Shown: positions 32,908-44,089 of the stretch, piece after piece
Layout: each line of letters begins with the position of its first letter
How positions within the stretch are numbered: the first letter of the stretch is position 1
Source: Diphasiastrum complanatum
Lineage: Eukaryota > Streptophyta > Lycopodiopsida > Lycopodiales > Lycopodiaceae
Length of the DNA stretch: 57,714 bases
Assembly (NCBI GenBank): GCA_029204225.1
Contig: MU833340.1
Location: 1-57,714, forward strand
Direction: 5' to 3'
The notes under the pieces: generated by a model
What the model saw: only the letters and a program-made list of their open reading frames with translations
Databases searched by the model: none
What the model was told of the DNA's origin: nothing
Made by a program: the position numbers and the translations under genes

Positions 32908-33609
32908 TGTGAAAGTACTGTACTTTAGGACCATAAATGGATCTACAAAAGATCCACAAGAGTGATTGGATGCTTGCTTAACAATCTATCAAAAAACTAG
33001 ACACAAAAAAGTTGATCTAGATTGGCAGTTTGACAAACAACAAGCATTAACAATCAAAAGCATTGATCAACATTGAAATCCGAGACCACACGTGTGTACT
33101 AAAGTCTGTAGTACGGCCTTCAACCTGAGAAACAAGTAGAAATTGATTTGGTTTCATTTGGATCACAAAAACTCAATGTACATAGTGAACTAGCTTGAGA
33201 TTGGCAATGAGCTCCAAAAATTTTCTATCTTCTCACTATGGAGAGAGGGAATACATAGCAAATTCGACTCCCTTCTTGAAGTTAGGTGGATTTCCAGCAT
33301 GTAATAAGGAAGTTAACTCACTCTCCTTGACCTAAAATGAAACCCTAGTCTATTTCCTAGAGTTATGCTTGGTAGGTAGCTAGTTGGTCAAATTTTCACC
33401 TTAAACTTAGGTGTAGGTCCTATAAAGTAGGGATGACCACCAAATAGACATGACCAACTCTCTTGACTTGACCTAATCTACATTCGGATGGGTTTCCCAC
33501 GTGGCATCATGGCCTCACATGTGTGGGACCCACTTGTGTTCACAATTTACACTATTCTACATGGTTTTTTTATCAAGCTAGATTTGCCAATTTTTGGCAA
33601 TTCTTCACA
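32908..33609 (-). repeat. 5' LTR of E5 (702 bp)
   Basis: Same length and ends as 29046-29747. The left boundary is set by the primer site and the right one by the TCAAG target duplication. Confidence 0.95.
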
Positions 33610-34270
33610 TCAAGGAGTCAGATACACACTTGTTAATGGCTTACAACAGCAATGAAGACTATGATAGCTGGTACCTGGACAATGGTGCTACCGAACACAT
33701 GCCCTCTCGCAAGGAATGGTTCATAGAGTACACAGCTTACAACAGAGACCAATTTATCTACCTCGGAGATTCTACCACCATACGCATGGAAGACAAAGGA
33801 GTAGTGAAGATCAGCTTCAACAACGATCTGTCCATTTGTATTCTTAACGTCCTTCATGTTCCATAGTTGTCAAAGAACCTATTATCAGTCTCTAAGATAA
33901 CCGATGAGGGCTACACTGTTACTTTCTCATCTGAGTAGTGTACAATACTCAAGGAAGATACTACTCTGACTACATGCACTAGAGTCATAAATCTTTCTGT
34001 ACTCTCTAATTCAGTTGCATCAGCTAGTATCTCTAATGAAAATGTAAACAATAGTGCTGTTCTGTGGCATAGTCGATTTAGACACGTGAATACAAGATCA
34101 CTTTCTTATATGCGTTGTAATAATTTAGTTGATGGTTTGAATTTCTCATCTTCATTAGATAGGAAATCTTTCTTTTGTGAATCATGCATATATGGGAAGC
34201 ACTCTAGAAGCAAGTTTCCATAATCTCATTCGATCAAAACAAAGAATGTATTAGATCTTGTTCATAGTGA
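33610..34270 (+). pseudogene. C4 protease and gag-pre-integrase
   Basis: SWYLDNGATEHM is the protease active site with D-N-G instead of D-S-G. NDLSICILNVLHVP and LSKNLLSVSKITDEGYTVTF form the second lobe, with a stop between them (33865) and another near 33936. VLWHSRFRHVNTRSLSYMRC and CESCIYGKHSRSKFP give the zinc-binding pre-integrase domain, then a stop near 34222. Confidence 0.85.
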
Positions 34271-34740
34271 TCTCTGTGGTCCAATGCCAACTCCGTCATT
34301 AGGAGATGCAATCTATTTTATCACTTTCATAGATGATTACTCCAGATGGTCTACAGTCATGTTCATTAAGCACAAATCTAAAGCCTTTGAATGCTTCAAG
34401 AGATTCAAGGCCATGGCTGAGACACAAACATCTACAAAAGTGAAGGCACTCCGAACCGATGGTGGCGGTGAATACATCTCTAACGAGATGTCCGACTACA
34501 TGGCTTAACATGGTATTAGAAGACAGTTCACCACTTCCTATTCACCTCAACAGAACGGGATTGCAAAAAGAAAGAATCGAACTCTTCTCAACTCAGCAAG
34601 ATCCACGCTACATCAAGCACACCTACCTGCAAAGTTCTGGGCAAAAGCTACCACCACAGCCTGTTACGTGTAGAACATATTCAACACCAAAGCCATCAAC
34701 AACAAGACTCCACATGAAGTTGGCATGGGTACAAGCCTAG
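34271..34740 (+). pseudogene. C4 integrase
   Basis: FITFIDDYSRWSTVMFIKHK (first Asp) and ALRTDGGGEYISNEM (second Asp) are intact. A stop at 34506 is followed by YSPQQNGIAKRKNRTL, where the catalytic Glu of (E)RKNRTL is Lys (AKRK). A further stop lies at 34672, and after NKTPHE the rest of the domain is deleted, joining directly to RT near 34735. Confidence 0.85.
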
Positions 34741-35862
34741 TATATCTCAATGGAGTTATTGAAGAAGACATTTACATGGTGCAACCCGAAGTTATATTAT
34801 TGAGGGTAAATACAATCATGTTTGTAAACTCCATAAGGCACTTTATGGCTTGAAGCAATCTGCTTGAGCATGGTTTCAAAGGATCAATAATTTCCTCATT
34901 GATCACGACTATACACCTAGCTCTTCAGATTCAAACGTTTATTTCAAAGCAGTGCAGCAATCTTTTATCAATGTCACATTATACGTGGATGATACATTAC
35001 TTTTTAGCAACAATCTCGATCTAATAAAAGAGGAGAAAACAATGTTATCTTCCGAATTCGACATGACCGATCTGGGCGAAGCTCATTTCTGCCTTGGTAT
35101 ACAAATCCATAGAGACAGAAAACAAAAGTTGATCTACATTACACAACAAAGGTACATCTACAACATTTTACCATCCTTACCATTCTATTATAGGATCTCT
35201 TATGTACGCCATAATCAGTACCAGGCCAGACATAGCTTTTGCAGTTAGCTCTCTCAGTCAGTTTATGACTAATCCTGGTATAACACATTGAAAGGCTCTT
35301 ATCAGAGTTATGAGATATCTTCAAGCTACTATGGACTTTTGCATTTGTTATGGAACAGTCGGCAACGACAAACTCAATTTCCTCAGTGGTTACACATATG
35401 CGAGTTGGGCAGGAGATGTAGACACTTGTAAATCTACTTCCGGATTTACATTCTTCCTCAACAATGGTCCAATTTTACAATCGCAAGCAATCTTCGATAG
35501 CTCGATCTTCCACTAAATCAGAGTATATCACAACCTCTCAAGCTACAAAGAAAGCAATTTGGTTGAGGAACTTACTCTCAGATATCGGTCTGAATCAATA
35601 TGCTCTGACGACATTATTTTGTGATAATCAAAGTGCCATCACTTTATTAGCCAATCCTAAATTTCATTCCAAGAGTAAGCACATTGAACTGAAGTATCAT
35701 TTTGTCAGAAGCAAGGTTCTCAACGAAGAGGTCAGATTGCAGTATTTTAGAACGCAAGATATGACAGCAGATATTTTTACTAAAGCATTAAGTTTGGAGT
35801 CACACAGAAGATTCTGTGTAGAACTAAGTTTGAAGGTCAAGGCATTCAAGGATTCAGATTAA
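34735..35862 (+). pseudogene. C4 reverse transcriptase and RNase H
   Basis: RT begins at YLNGVIEEDIYMVQPE (its first third is deleted). After a frame change near 34800 come YGLKQSA, a stop, AWFQRINNFLIDHDY and the intact catalytic TLYVDDTLLFSNNLDL near 34980. QRYIYNI is followed by a deletion and frame change near 35170. RNase H (35310-35862) has a frame change near 35470; SSIARSSTKSEYITTSQATK and TLFCDNQSAITLLANP keep the acidic residues, and it ends at KDSD-stop at 35862. Confidence 0.87.
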
Positions 35863-36680
35863 GGAGGAGTGTTGGATTATCCTCCTTCTTACCAATCGTC
35901 TAATCGGTTTAAATCTTCATCCATTGTTTATCCAGTTCTGCAGATTTTTCCGTGTGTTTACACAGTCTGCAGAATTACAAGTGTTTTTACACAGTCTGCA
36001 AAATTACATGGAGTTTATGACAGTGTCGCATTTTTTCACCTGACAGAAATCTCGTGTAAAATCATAGTGTCGCATTTTTCGCTTTTTCCAAAGAGCCTCA
36101 AATGTTAAGGAAATGACTCTGGCAAAGTGTGGGGCAACCCTAAATGAGATTTAAGAACACCTTCTCCTTTTTCGCTTTTTTGGAAAAAACCCGACAATAT
36201 CGCCTGTGGTTGTTTTAGTTCATTTATGCAAAGCTACAGTTTTGGTTCATTTATGTAGACAGAACGTTTACGACCAATTTCACCGCTTATCAACAATCAA
36301 TGACAAGGACCGGATGGAAGCAGATCACCAGCCAACTGGCGATCGCAATTGATGACTTAATTTCTTAGTATAAATAGCTGTTCATATTCATACAGATTAA
36401 TTCATTGAAAATCAAAACTATCAGAAGCGTTTGAATTTATCTCTCTCTCTCAAGCCTACGAGCTTGAACACTCCTGAGCATTCTAGCTCACTTCTTAAAG
36501 TTGTTTTAGAGATTGCTATTGTGCTACTGCTCATCAGCATTGCGCATTAATTCAGACTTTCATTTTTAGCCGCTTAGAGATAGCATAGAGTACACGGCTT
36601 CAATCCACAACTTGTTGTACTCATTTACTTCTGTTTCGTTTTGAATCAATACTATTCTTTATTGCATTCAGTTTCGTCTC
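35859..36680 (+). repeat. C4 polypurine tract and truncated 3' LTR
   Basis: TTAAGGAGGAG (35859-35869) precedes TGTTGGATTATCC at 35870. Homology to the reverse complement of C2's LTR holds to about 36670 (TTTATTGCATTCAG), where the copia scrap begins. About 810 of an expected ~1250 bp are present. TATAAATAGC at 36370 is a good TATA-like box. Confidence 0.82.
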
Positions 36681-37060
36681 CTGTTTATGCTCTAGCACAA
36701 TCTTCTAACAATCCAGAAAAGTATCATTGGGAACTGGCAAAGAGAGTCTTGCGATATCTCAAGGTGACTACAGATTTTGACATTGTTTATTCAAGGGAAG
36801 ATGAATTTACTCTCAAAGCATACAGTGACGCCACTTGGGCAAGTTCAAAAGAGTCATGCGAAGCTGAGTATGTGATAGCTTCAAAGAATGCAAATGAGGT
36901 TGTGTGGATAAGACAATTGTTGAGTGAGATTGGGGAAGAACAATCAGAACCTACCATCATGTACATGGACAACACCAGCGCAATCTACATGACTCAAGAT
37001 CCGGTCTTCCATTCCAAGACCAAGCATATAGCACTGAAGGAATCAAGAGGGAGTTCTTGA
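36681..37060 (+). pseudogene. Copia RNase H fragment of another family
   Basis: ALAQSSNNPEKYHWELAKRV, YSREDEFTLKAYSDATWASS, a shortened CEAEYVIASKNANEVVWIRQ and MYMDNTSAIYMTQDPVFHSK are RT-end/RNase H motifs. The CKSTSG part of the YSDADWAG...GYVF region is deleted. Ends at ALKESRGSS, where homology stops. Not the C1-C4 family by sequence. No LTR seen. Confidence 0.85.
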
Positions 37061-37680
37061 AGTTCCACATGGCACAGTCTAATCTCATAAAGAAAAATGG
37101 CCGTAATTATAGTTTGTTACAATGGAATCTGACAACCGCAACTAACCAGCGTTTAGCATAGCCATTAGTTTACAAGATTGACTTAAAAGAAAATGATATA
37201 CAAAATTACGAAGTGCACAAAAAGTGTGTGAGAGAGATAGAGAAAATTTAGAAGACTTGTAAGCAGATAAGCTACAAGCAATGTACTCTCTTCCCATAAC
37301 ACAATTTTAGTAATACATTGTTTGTGTCAGGTCTCTGTTGTGCATGAATGCCAATGCTATATTTATGTATGTATTGATATCCTGATTAGATGTGTGATTG
37401 ATCTTACAATCATTGTTTAGCTGCAGGTTCGTGGGCTCAAAAAACTGAAGGCTAGAAACTTTGTCGAGTTTTCCGCATTTTCTCTTCTTCGGGTTTTCAC
37501 ATTTTTGCATTTCCTGCAGAGGCAAAATGTGCCAGTGTGTATGAATTCACTCAATTTTGCATATTTTGCATGTTCCGAAAAATGCAACAGGCACAGGTAG
37601 AAGCACACTTCCGCATCCTTGACGCTGCTGGCTGCAGTTGAAGCCAAAATGATCAGTTCATTTTAGTACCAAAAAAACTC
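37061..37680. other. No gene seen
   Basis: AT-rich sequence with no supported ORF. It has words such as GAAAAATGC and TTTTGCAT that recur in the copia LTRs, so old LTR debris is possible. Confidence 0.4.
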
Positions 37681-37700
37681 AAGTAGAATTACTAGAATTA

Positions 37701-38653
37701 ATGGTAGATTGGAGAGGATTCATAAATCCACATATTATTCATGGAAATGATGGCCTGGAAGGTCACACCAATTCTCATTACTTTCGTTTCCAAAGACTGA
37801 ATGGTGAGCCAACCATGCAATGGAAGTACTATTCTAATGATGGAGACAACTCATGGAGTGAATCTTTCAAACTCTTGCAGTGTATGTCATCAAAAGATGA
37901 ACCAATCTTCTTAGCACCCACAAAGGACTTGGATCTAGACGAAGTTAAAGGAATAATGTCCTTAGTGATCACTTGCGTCATATGAGTCTAAAGTTTCCAG
38001 AATACATAGACCACAATGCTACATGCATGGTTGAAAACACAAAACTTCATGAGTATCTTACTAAACAAAAGAACTTGTCAGTGTCATTGCATAGCCAAGC
38101 AACTTTTTGGCCACAATCTTTTCCAAGCACTTTTGAGCCAAGTGGATCAACTTCCAACAATGACATCCAAATGGATGTAGAGCTGTTACCCCAAAAATTT
38201 TGTGGGACCTCTCTCAAAATTCACACCTAGAAGAGAGGTTGCACTGGACAAATTTGTTGCAATTTGGCCCCCAAATGAGGATGTTGTAGAGGGAGCTCCT
38301 ATTTGGATGGCAAAGGTTGTCGAAATGAAGAATGACGTCGAAGGTCTAGTCACAAATTTCAAAGCATTGTGGTGTGAACCTAAGTCAAACCGAAGGCGTG
38401 GAAAAATGGTAGACCGATCAAAAACAAGGAGCTATACAAAAATTGCCTACTGAAAGAATGGGTTCCAGACAATGATGAACCACAAGATATAGACGTGGAT
38501 GCAATTATTTTTGCATGGAAATCAAAAGAAAAAAAAATAGCTAAAACACATGGCTATATTGTGGAGAAATCAATATCTATTCCAGTCTGTATGACACACA
38601 TCAAGGAGTACCTGTCCAAACTATCTGATAAATGTGCAGCTGATATTGGTGAG
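37701..38653 (+). pseudogene. Unrecognised coding block A, frame-shifted
   Basis: Three frames follow one another with clear coding character: 37701-37975 (VDWRGFINPHIIHGNDGLEG, HYFRFQRLNGEPTMQWKYYS), 37973-38215 (HLRHMSLKFPEYIDHNATCM) and 38202-38453 (TPRREVALDKFVAIWPPNED, GAPIWMAKVVEMKND, FKALWCEPKS), then a fourth frame to 38651 (LKEWVPDNDEPQDIDVDAII, IPVCMTHIKEYLSKLSDKCA). Small indels near 37955, 38200 and 38430 separate them. A GTGAGT donor-like site follows directly at 38652. The FVAIWP...WMAKVV...LWCEP pattern is reminiscent of small beta-barrel (Tudor/PWWP/BAH-like) folds, a guess only. I recognise no family; it could be a host pseudogene or a transposon protein. Confidence 0.45.
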
Positions 38654-40760
38654 TAGACATTGTAACTACAATAGTTATTGTTATAGGTATTTTTCAAGAG
38701 TCATGGTTATGATTGTTTGTAATCATATTCACAGAACCTGTAATATACTAGCGAGCAATAAAAATTTTTGTAGTAATAGTCATGATCATGACAGATGCTT
38801 TTGATTCAAAAGCAATCTTTCTTTTACAAATGTATTTTTAATTTGAATATATCCATAAAGAGCTATGATTTTTGAATTATCAAGTTCGTACTTTTTTACA
38901 TCTTAAGTTTTCAATTATGATGATCAAATTTCTATTTTTGAGTTTTTTATGGACCTCAGATTTTTATAATGTTCATTCATGATGGTGCTATTAATTGTAA
39001 ATTTCGTTCAAGTGACGTGAATAACTATTATAAGTCGGGATAATAATCTCATCACTGTAAGAATGTACATGACATTGTGACTTTATTTTGAATTTATGGT
39101 TGGTAAGCATAGTTGAATTTAGACATTGATTTAAAGCTTAGTGAGTTTCAAGTTAGGGAAAAGAGGGGGGGGGGATCCTTAAAATAGTCCAAACTATGGA
39201 TGCAGTACTTCCATATTTGTGGGTTGTTGTCCATACAGGTACACCATCCTCTCTATCTTAGCTATTTGTCGTTTTCTATTCAGTGCTTGCCGTAATTGAA
39301 CATTCAGTATTCATGTATGAAATTCATGGTCAATTTTTACAAATGTTAGACATTTCATTTTTCTCAAATGGTGATGCTATGGTCATTGCATTTCAATTAG
39401 GTTTTGTGTCATTGAATCTTGACCCACCCGCCCCCTCCCCCCCAAAAAAAAAAAACATTTCTTTTTATCGTTCCACCAATTCTTATTATTTTTAAATCTA
39501 ATTCGTTCCAGAACCATGGTTTCGTTCGCATTCCAGAACTATGGTTTTGGAATGACAATGGAACTTAGGTCCACATTACTTTGCTTCTAATGAAGGTAAA
39601 GTCTTTGAATAGACTCACAAAGACTGCGACTGGTACGAACATGGAAGTATACACACGTTTCGATTCGAATGTGAATTTCAAGCATAATTGGATTTCTTGC
39701 CATAGTTTCACTTTTGTGAACTCCTGGGTTATTTTGTCTACGAAAGGCCAATCTTGGAAATCTAACTCAGGGACAGAGATAACTACTAGTTTTCCATGCC
39801 TCGTGGACCTCTTTGGCACTTTATACATACGATCAAAAAACAAAATTCTTCTTTGTTTTAGGTCTGATGGGACAATCCCCTTGTAAATTATTCTCCAAAT
39901 GTAGCATGCACAACAGATTTTTTCCTTGTGAGTGATTTCACACTTTGCCACTCTTAAATGCTGGATGGAAAAATATCTACAAAATCACAATGGGTCAAAA
40001 ATTCAAGAAGAAAACTAAAGTAAATCGAACAAAACTTGACATCAACTTACAATGAGCAGGTATGTTAAAATCAACAACAACTTCATCAAACATGATATCA
40101 TGTTTAGTATTAACGTGTTGTACCATCACTATTTGCTCTCCTTTATCAATTTTTGGATCAACAATGCTTCCTTTTTTCCAGTGATAATCCAAGTTTGCTC
40201 ATTTTTGTTCTGAAACCTTGTTCGAATATGGATGCATCAAGACCCAGTCCCAACATGAATATGTGACCGGAATCCATGTGTCAACACTAGCTCTGATGCA
40301 AAGGATCAAAAGAAGTTTGAGAAGCTATTGATAGTATCTTAGTTTTGGGTTTTCCACTAGGAGTAGAGGCCATTGAGGTTTATGCACAAATAAACAACAC
40401 TAAGCGAGGGCCACAATGTGAAAGAATAGCTGGACATACGGAGCACACACTGAACAACTTGCACATAATAGAGCGAGTGGAACTAGGAGGCTGGTAGGCC
40501 CACACCACGCACTAACAGCTGTCAAAATGGTCAATAATAGAACAAGGCTTTTAATGTTGTGGTAACTACGGTGTGGGGCCTCCAAAGTCATAAGTGATGA
40601 TGGTAGGCTATTTTAATGTGCGCCATATGGTTAAAGTAGGGTTAGTGGCTTTAAAACTAATGTGGGTCCAAGTCAAATGTGTCATTGGCAATGGACCATT
40701 GAACCCTATGTGTTGCCTTTTTATTGGATACACAAACATTATTATAGTTAATCAAAATTA
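38654..40760. other. No recognisable gene
   Basis: Mostly AT-rich sequence with homopolymer runs (G8 near 39164-39171, C and A runs near 39430-39455). Minus-strand frames at 39565-39951 and 39995-40192 look faintly protein-like but lack start context, a matching splice and any known motif. Confidence 0.4.
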
Positions 40761-40763
40761 AGA

Positions 40764-40868
40764 AAAGAGGCCCTTTTTGAGCTCAAAAGGGCCCTGATGC
40801 AAACCTTGCTCTTTGTCTTACAAAGCCTTTCAACATTAGGCCCTTTTTGAACTCAAAAAGGGCCTCTT
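40764..40868. repeat. Short inverted-repeat element built of two palindromes
   Basis: AGGCCCTTTTTGAGCTCAAAAGGGCC (given here in parts: AGGCCCTTTTTGAG and CTCAAAAGGGCC, 40768-40793) and its near copy at 40839-40864 are each self-complementary, and the outer ends AAGAGGCC.../...GGCCTCTT are mutual inverted repeats. The total span is ~105 bp. The size fits a miniature foldback element. No target duplication is certain. Confidence 0.65.
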
Positions 40869-41098
40869 CCTTGCCTAAACAAGTTTATTGATACTAATTA
40901 GTTTAATGCTAATCCATCGTATGTGGCACCTTTACCATGGGTTACCACATACAGTGAGCATGAGTTAAGAGCTAGCTCTAGAATCTATTTTCATAGACTT
41001 TGCAAGTTTGTTGCATACACTATACTAGGATAGGCTTACAATAGGACAAGGCCTTTCATTGAATGCCATTCGAAAAGTACAACACATAGGCCCTAGGC
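40869..41098. other. No gene seen
   Basis: AT-rich spacer between the palindromic element and coding block B. Confidence 0.4.
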
Positions 41099-42790
41099 AT
41101 GACACAATACTCATGCCATGCTCATTTCAAATGCATACTTCAAACTAACATTAAGCCAAATTCATTTTTGAAGAACATTATATCAAAGTTTGATATTATT
41201 TCTTGGATCTTGGACATTTTTAAGATGAGAACAAAATACCACTTGCATGTGAAGTTAGAGATGGAATATTCCACAACCAAAGCTGCATGGGGTGTTAACT
41301 TAAACTCATATGAAATTCATTGTTGGGGGTTAGAAGGCATGAAGAATATCGATCTATGGGCAAGAGGTGATTTGTACCCACCTAATCCATTGTCAAATAT
41401 TCCTCAATTGTGATGTACATAGTTTGTTAAGTTTCATTGGTGATGGTGCCAACGGACTTTTTGGCTATTGTAGAGTTATGGATTCTCGAAGATTCCAAGT
41501 TGAAATGTTGGCAAATAGTGCAAACGTTTATATCTTGAACATGAATGAGCAATTCAAATCATTGCAGGAAACAAATCAGACATTGGCCAAAGAGATAACT
41601 GATCTAAAATTAGAGCTCACCAGTTCAGTCACAAAGGTTGAAGAATTGCAATCTTCAAACATTATTTTTCAAAAGATGTTATATGGATTGCAACGAAAGC
41701 GTCGAGTCTCAACAAATGACCAATTAAAAGAAAATACAAAAAGATGCAGACTAGATGTTTTGACACCAGGTGGTGGCGCTAGTAAAAGACGTAAGAGATT
41801 GACGAAAGAGTTCTTGAAAAACATGGTTGGAGAAAATTTGCATAACACCAAATATATAAAGCATTTCATGTTCAAGGGTAAAGGTTTAATGCAGATTGTG
41901 GAAAATGACATGAGTGATTCATTTCGTTTAAAGATTGCAAGAAGACTTGCTACCAAGTTCAAGCCAAATCCAAATGTTAGAGAGAGAGTTTATGCATGTG
42001 ATCAAGGAGGTGTGAATCGAAGATGATATAGAGCATTGAAAATTTTTATGAAGAAATCTGACCAAAAGGGATTGAAACAACCTCAAATATTACTTGCTTA
42101 CAAATTGCTTCAATCTACGAAACAAGAATGCAACTCATTTTTAGAAAAAAAATTAGGTGAATTCTTCCATATTGACAATACTTTCACAATATCCAGCAAG
42201 AAAAAATGACCTATCATTCGTTTTTATTATAACCAATACAACAATATATTTTTAGATCTGGAAAAGGTCCAAACAATGATGATATGACATTAAGATGTCA
42301 AAAGAGATCGTGAGTTCCTTTTACAACAACTTTGTCAACAAAAATTCCTTTGTGTGTGTTATTTACAAGAATTTAGTGTTGCCGATTCTGGAGGCAAAGT
42401 TATATATGTCATTAAGTTGGATGAAGCGGAGATCGTAAAAGGTCGCAAACTTGAATGTGTCACAATCACGTTGATGAACCAAGCATTACAACAGTCGAAT
42501 GAAAGTGAGTCCAACGAATTTAGTGTGCAATCTGAAAATACACGACGATGTCTTGTTGGATCATTGACCTCATTGTCACTGTCGCCATTAATAATGAAGA
42601 CCAATGTATTAATAATGAAGTCATAGGGGACATCTGGGTGGAGTTAGAGATAGACTCGTTTAGTTTAGCAAATTTGTCGGATGATCGTATTAATGTGAAA
42701 AATGACGGTATCGATGCACAAATATAGTTAGATGATGAATAGATTATGCAAAACTTTGATGTGCTGCAATTCACAATGTTGCTACCTATA
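41099..42790 (+). pseudogene. Unrecognised coding block B with coiled coil
   Basis: A frame at 41099-41413 (EIHCWGLEGMKNIDLWARGD, LYPPNPLSNIPQL) is followed in another frame by 41415-42026: ANSANVYILNMNEQFKSLQE starts a coiled coil (~41520-41680), then a Lys/Arg-rich nuclear-type patch (ASKRRKRLTKEF), then KHFMFKGKGLMQIVENDMSD and NVRERVYACDQGGVNRR. After a stop at 42024 the same frame gives RALKIFMKKSDQKGLKQPQI and FLEKKLGEFFHIDNTFTISS. A further frame (42354-42600) has SVADSGGKVIYVIKLDEAEI, and an acidic tail ends near 42735. I know no family with this order. The density of open frame shows it was coding; stops show decay. It may belong to the same ancient gene as block A. Confidence 0.45.
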
Positions 42791-42868
42791 TGAATTGCTC
42801 TCCTTATTTATTTTATTGATTGGTTGGATGCCAAAACACGTTGTGTGTGGTCATGTCGAGTACACATT

Positions 42869-42890
42869 TGATCATGATCATGATCATGAT
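42869..42890. repeat. (TGATCA)n microsatellite
   Basis: TGATCATGATCATGATCATG-type repeat, about 3.5 units of six bases, at the tail of coding block B. Confidence 0.9.
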
Positions 42891-43858
42891 TATAGTATTG
42901 TTATGTCGTCTTTTATCACATTTTGGTGGTTTTCATTGTTGTAAATGGCCTTTGATGTTGTTGAATTATAAGCAAATTCAATGTGTTGATAAGGATATTT
43001 TCATGAAAATATATTCAGAATCAATTCTGTAACATACCAACACTTATACTGAGGGTAACATTTTTTCATAAGTTAGGGTATATGCCTCAAAATATTCCAT
43101 GAAGAAATGCTCTTATTTCTAAGATTTTACCAAATTTTCAAGGCTTATACAAAAAAAATTTCAACCCTTACAGCAAGGAAATTTACAAGGTTAATACCAA
43201 CAACAATGTCAACACTTATAACAAGGGAATTATCAAGGCTTATATCGTCCCCAAAAAAACGCCTCAGCATTGACCAGCCTCGCCCATTTTTTTGGCTGTC
43301 TTTTTTTAAAACAATAGAAAATAGAGTTGGAAATCCTCTGCTTTCTTGTAGTGAATTTAACAAAATTAGCATGCTTTAGAATGTATCCATTCACGTGTTC
43401 ATTTTTTTCTAAGCTTTTGCTTTTGCTTTGTGGGCCTTATGGATCATGCATAGTTTGCATGCATTTGTAGGAATTTTTTAATGGCAACAACAGATGCATG
43501 TCAGTTTGGCCCCCAACAAAGGTTTCAACCTTTAAAGCTTAGACCACCATCATAGAATATCCTTTAATGTAGACTTTTTTTTTTTTCCAAACTCCATTGA
43601 GCGACCTCAACACATAGTATTGCCTTTGCAAGGCAAGCCAAAAAGCGACATTGCCCACTAATTAAACAATGCCATTGGGAGCACCTCAGTTACATGATAT
43701 TATGCTTTGTACGAGGCTTTCTTCATAATACTTAATATGTGGTTTTCAACTCCAATGTTGCGATGACTTGGAAGATTCTAGCATTGCCATTATCTCGAAA
43801 GCTACACCAGATACTATATGCTCTATGTTAGCATGTGGTGAATGTGATAATATATAGG
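42891..43858. other. No gene seen
   Basis: AT-rich sequence. The six-frame products here are short and unlike any family. In particular I find none of the missing first transmembrane exons of the ABCB gene. Confidence 0.45.
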
Positions 43859-44065
43859 CAGTGTTCGGGAAACCTTTTTTGGGTTCTCCTCCAAAAACCT
43901 GTATTTCATGAACTCCTTCGGTTTTCTCAAGGATGACCCTCAATACAATATGCCGGTTATACATTATTTTATGACCTCAAAAAACCTGCAAGTTTTTGAG
44001 CATGCCGGTTTTTGACAAAAGTTGCCGGTTCCATTCCTGAACTTTGCCGGCTTTCCCGAACACTA
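43859..44065. mobile_element. hAT-like MITE, ~207 bp
   Basis: Left end CAGTGTTCGGGAAACC, right end GGCTTTCCCGAACACTA, i.e. inverted ends CAGTGTTCGGGAAA / TAGTGTTCGGGAAA. ATATATAGG flanks it on both sides (43850-43858 and 44066-44074), compatible with the 8-bp target duplication of hAT transposons. CAGTG termini are typical of plant hAT MITEs. No ORF. Confidence 0.8.
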
Positions 44066-44089
44066 ATATATAGGTAGCGCTACAAGACA

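Larger units (their letters stand above)
29041..33614 (-). mobile_element. E5: complete non-autonomous copia-like element encoding only gag-protease, with target duplication
   Basis: Two LTRs of exactly 702 bp (29046-29747 and 32908-33609) with 8 differences by eye flank 3160 bp. A 5-bp target duplication TCAAG is present at 29041-29045 and 33610-33614. On the minus strand the right LTR is followed at once by TGGTATCAGAGC (32896-32907), and the left LTR is preceded by a purine-rich AATTTGAGGAG. The only ORF is a 723-codon gag-protease frame; integrase core, RT and RNase H are absent. This is the architecture of a gag-bearing non-autonomous LTR element (TR-GAG/LARD-like), which needs pol supplied by another copy. 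It is the best-defined recent insertion in the window. Confidence 0.93.
28606..36680 (+). mobile_element. Ty1/copia element C4, plus strand, split by E5
   Basis: Left part 28606-29045 (gag C-terminal half) and right part 33610-36680 (protease to truncated 3' LTR) belong to one element: the gag frame reads TTEFK up to the insertion and continues ESDTHLL after it. The 5' LTR and gag start are missing. Pol has many stops and two internal deletions. The LTR family is that of C2 and C3. Confidence 0.88.

Noticed and set aside
39565-40192. A two-exon minus-strand gene (exons ~40192-40051 and 39976-39565 with a 74-bp GTAAGT...TTGTAG intron).
   Set aside because: Splice-like sites exist, but joining them puts exon 2 in a frame that stops after about eight codons; the long frame is reached only by another phase. 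No known motif.
40260-40310. Copia primer-site-like word (AGCTCTGATGC) suggesting another LTR boundary.
   Set aside because: No TGGTATC match next to it and no LTR partner or gag start.
43107-43379. 90-codon plus-strand ORF as a missing ABCB exon.
   Set aside because: No ABCB transmembrane pattern, no conserved motif and no suitable splice sites.
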